From: Phycisphaerales bacterium UBA7812
Lineage (GTDB): Bacteria > Planctomycetota > Phycisphaerae > Phycisphaerales > UBA1924
Direction: 5' to 3'
NCBI GenBank assembly: GCA_002480345.1
Contig: DLBY01000071.1
Location: forward strand, 1-15,908
DNA length: 15,908 nucleotides
Shown here piece by piece: positions 14,150-15,908 of the stretch (positions within the stretch are counted from its first letter, which is position 1; every line of letters begins with the position of its first letter). The notes beneath the pieces were generated by a model that saw only the letters and a program-made list of their open reading frames with translations, searched no databases and was not told where the DNA came from. The position numbers and the translations under genes were made by a program.

Positions 14150-14623
14150 ATGACAACAACAATCGCCCTCGTCAAACGCGCGGCCGAACAAGCTCGTGTG
14201 CGATCGGCGGGATCAAACCCAACCTCGCGGGTCAGAAGCGCCGCGGCCCGGTCGAAAGCGGCCGGCGCTCCGAAGCCGCCCAAACGGAAATCGAAGCCGA
14301 AGCCTCGTACAGGCGCGGTCGCCTTCGTCACCGCATCGGCTGCGTTTTGGGCGCTCGCCAGCCGGCACCCCGACGGCTTCGCAGTCGGGTTCCGCGAAGC
14401 CCGGGAGAATCACCCCGACCTGTTCGATGCGTTCCGGGAGGAGCAGCGGTCCGGCCTCAGCCGGCGGACTCGCATCGACGCACGCGCGGAGGCCAAGCTT
14501 GAGGCCACTCAGCGTGTGGTGGACCTGATCGCCGCGGGCGCTTCGCTCGATGACGCGCGGGCCCGGGTCGGTCGGTCGCACCGCGCGGCCGCAAACGCCC
14601 ACGCCGCCCAGGTCTGGACCTGA
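14150..14623 (+). CDS. Basic protein with possible C-terminal helix-turn-helix, 157 aa
   Basis: 157 residues, no family recognised. Residues 1-53 are very basic with a Lys/Pro tract (PKPPKRKSKPKPR, 41-53). The middle (55-98) is aromatic-rich and helical (AFWALASRHPDGFAVGFREA, NHPDLFDAFREEQ). The C-terminus, ATQRVVDLIAAGASLDDARA, RVGRSHRAAANAHAAQVW, has the helix-turn-helix rhythm 'lI.aG.sl.eAr.rvg.s...a..W' seen in DNA-binding phage proteins such as small terminases; this is a weak resemblance. ATG 14150 has GGAG nine bases upstream; a longer in-frame opening from 13997 would overlap the previous gene and lacks such a site. The 198 bases to the next gene hold hairpins only. Confidence 0.7.
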   Translation: MTTTIALVKRAAEQARVRSAGSNPTSRVRSAAARSKAAGAPKPPKRKSKPKPRTGAVAFVTASAAFWALASRHPDGFAVGFREARENHPDLFDAFREEQRSGLSRRTRIDARAEAKLEATQRVVDLIAAGASLDDARARVGRSHRAAANAHAAQVWT

Positions 14624-14756
14624 TTTTCAGTTCGCGCCGCACGCTTCGCGAGGGCGGGGTGATGCGGTTTTCGGGTGCTCATGGCCCGGTTTCCTTGTGC
14701 CGGCGGTTCCGGCCTTTCGATGCGTCGGCCGCTTTCCACGGCCGTCCCCTTGCCAT

Positions 14757-14775
14757 CCGCGGCAGCCCGCCGCGG
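14757..14775 (+). repeat. Leader hairpin before the tape-measure-like gene
   Basis: CCGCGGC (14757-14763) pairs with GCCGCGG (14769-14775) around the five-base loop AGCCC. A weaker stem CGGCC/GGCCG (14726-14730 with 14740-14744) precedes it. It lies about 30 bases upstream of GGAGG at 14808-14812 and has no T-run. Confidence 0.45.
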
Positions 14776-14821
14776 GTGGCTTTCAGCCCTCGCCCACGAG
14801 TGACCACGGAGGCCCGCTCCG

Positions 14822-15908
14822 ATGTCGGATTTCAAGACCACCCTCACGCTCGATGACGACGGGTTCGACAAGGGCCTGCGAGCCGCCATCCGCAAGGAAG
14901 AGCGGTACGCCCGCGAGCTCAAACGGATCAACCGGACCCTCGGGGACGACGCGGCGCGCGAGTTCGACCGCATCGCCCGCAAACACAAGATGCTCGACCG
15001 GGACCAGCGAGGCCTGACCGGGCGGATGCGCGGCATGGGTCGGACCGGGGCGAAGGCATTCGGATCGATTGCTCGGGGGGCGGGCGTCGCCGGTGCCGCG
15101 GTCGCGGGCATCACCGCCGCGGCCGTGGGGTCCGCCGTCGCGGTCCGCAAGCTCGAGCAGCGGAGCGCCGCGTACGCGGACCGGTGGGACTTCGCGTCGC
15201 GTCGCCTCCGCGAGCACCGCCGCGAGGTCGACCTGCTCGCGAACTCATTCGATCGGCTCGGGGCCGGCTTCACTCAGTCGAATTTCGCACGCGAGGGCAC
15301 GCGGGCCCTCACCGCGTTTGGCGACCGGTTTGTCGAGACGATGATCGGTGGTGATGCGTTCCGCGACCTCCAGGTGCGCGAGCTCGAGGAGCGAGCACGC
15401 CGCGGCGCAGACGCGAGGTCTCTGCTCGAGGCGGACCGCCTCGCCGCGACAGGCAACACCGCGGACGCCCAGCTGCGCCGCGCCGCGGTCGAGACCAATG
15501 CGAGGCTCCGCGCGATCGACGCGGACGCGACGCTGACCTACCACGAGCGCAAGCTTCAGCGCGCGCGGCTCGTGGAGGGATTCGATCGAATGAAAAGCCG
15601 GTCGGCGGGGGTCGATCGGGCGAACAAGATCGCACGGTCGCTGCTCCTCGACGCCGACCGCCTGGACGACGGCACGATCTCGGGCCGATTCGCGGCGCAG
15701 CGGTTCCGCGTGATGTCTCAGGATCAGCGGTCGATGGCCTCGCTGTTCGGAGCCGACCTCGGCGAGGCGGAGCGGGCCGAGGCCCAGCGTGTCCTCGGCA
15801 TCCAGACCGAGCGGCGGCTTGAGCAGCTTGAGCTCGAGGAAACGAAGACACGGCGGCTGCTCCGCATCGAACGCGAGCGGGTCGCGTTGCTCGCGAGGGA
15901 GCGGGGCG
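14822..15908 (+). CDS. Tape-measure-like phage protein, N-terminal part (runs off the window)
   Basis: The frame stays open from ATG 14822 to the window end, 362 complete codons, so the protein is longer. GGAGG at 14808-14812 is nine bases upstream of the ATG. The N-terminus (MSDFKTTLTLDDDGFDKGLR, AAIRKEERYARELKRI) has the 'beta strand, then f.kgl..a..., then coiled coil' look of tail tape-measure proteins. A Gly/Ala-rich hydrophobic segment follows at about residues 82-108 (GVAGAAVAGITAAAVGSAVAV), then a very long Arg/Glu/Ala-rich helical region from 110 to the edge. Such proteins set tail length and are ejected with the DNA. Other long coiled-coil phage proteins with a hydrophobic patch could look similar. 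No other tail gene is recognised upstream. Confidence 0.6.
   Translation, partial: MSDFKTTLTLDDDGFDKGLRAAIRKEERYARELKRINRTLGDDAAREFDRIARKHKMLDRDQRGLTGRMRGMGRTGAKAFGSIARGAGVAGAAVAGITAAAVGSAVAVRKLEQRSAAYADRWDFASRRLREHRREVDLLANSFDRLGAGFTQSNFAREGTRALTAFGDRFVETMIGGDAFRDLQVRELEERARRGADARSLLEADRLAATGNTADAQLRRAAVETNARLRAIDADATLTYHERKLQRARLVEGFDRMKSRSAGVDRANKIARSLLLDADRLDDGTISGRFAAQRFRVMSQDQRSMASLFGADLGEAERAEAQRVLGIQTERRLEQLELEETKTRRLLRIERERVALLARERG

Larger units (their letters stand above)
3645..15908. mobile_element. Integrative element in tRNA-Arg(CCT), right end beyond window
   Basis: The element begins at the truncated tRNA and extends past the right edge, so at least 12.2 kb. It holds a tyrosine recombinase at its border, a cargo zone (4969-7798), a leftward replication operon with two excisionase-type regulators, primase and P-loop ATPase, and a rightward module ending in a tape-measure-like gene. 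The gene set fits a phage satellite, a prophage or another replicating integrative element. There is no recognisable conjugation gene, capsid, portal, terminase or lysis gene in the visible part, so the class stays open. Confidence 0.75.

Noticed and set aside
13420..14331. 303-residue open frame on the minus strand
   Set aside because: It would cover the intergenic repeats and lie antisense to two genes that each have a good ribosome binding site. It shows no motif.
1..15908. CRISPR array, IS element, rRNA
   Set aside because: No regularly spaced direct repeats, no transposase motifs and no rRNA-like stretch were seen on either strand.

Overview
The window is GC-rich bacterial DNA, most likely from a planctomycete (Phycisphaerae-like). 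That guess rests on the large Gln/Met/Ala-rich membrane protein at 1307-3061 with its VPREYHDAVRHYF C-terminus, the divergent FmdB-like protein, and overall composition; it is not proven. It has two parts: ordinary chromosome on the left (1 to about 3600), and from about 3645 to the right edge an integrated mobile element whose far end is not in the window.

Chromosomal part: the 3' end of pxpC followed by complete pxpA (GTGA overlap), encoding subunits of the ATP-dependent 5-oxoprolinase that recycles pyroglutamate. Convergent to them is a 584-residue membrane/coiled-coil protein, and behind it a small FmdB-like protein that has lost its zinc-ribbon cysteines.

Junction: positions 3603-3644 are the 3' half of a tRNA-Arg(CCT) gene on the minus strand, from the anticodon loop to the discriminator base. 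The 5' half is missing. A tyrosine recombinase gene starts right after it. This is the classic picture of an element inserted in a tRNA gene, with the displaced tRNA 3' end marking one att site.

Element, left to right: (1) the integrase (rightward); (2) a convergent single-span membrane protein; (3) a tightly coupled three-gene rightward cassette (5793-7798) of unrecognised proteins, the best candidate for an undescribed accessory (possibly defence) system; (4) a leftward replication operon read from 11864 down to 7809, coding for two small excisionase/AlpA-type helix-turn-helix proteins, a CHC2-Toprim primase, a protein that may be a degenerate Toprim relative, a P-loop ATPase/helicase and a small protein, nearly all joined by 4-base ATGA-type overlaps; (5) a leftward unknown gene with locally AT-rich sequence (12002-13195) that could be the first gene of that operon or separately acquired; (6) a structured non-coding region with an 11-bp inverted repeat (13226-13557); (7) a rightward module of two small unknown proteins and the start of a tape-measure-like protein that runs off the edge.

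Integrase, AlpA-like regulators, primase and helicase with a cargo cassette next to the integrase resemble a phage satellite or an integrative replicating element. The tape-measure-like gene points to either a phage satellite with tail parts or a prophage. No capsid, portal or terminase gene can be recognised in the visible part.
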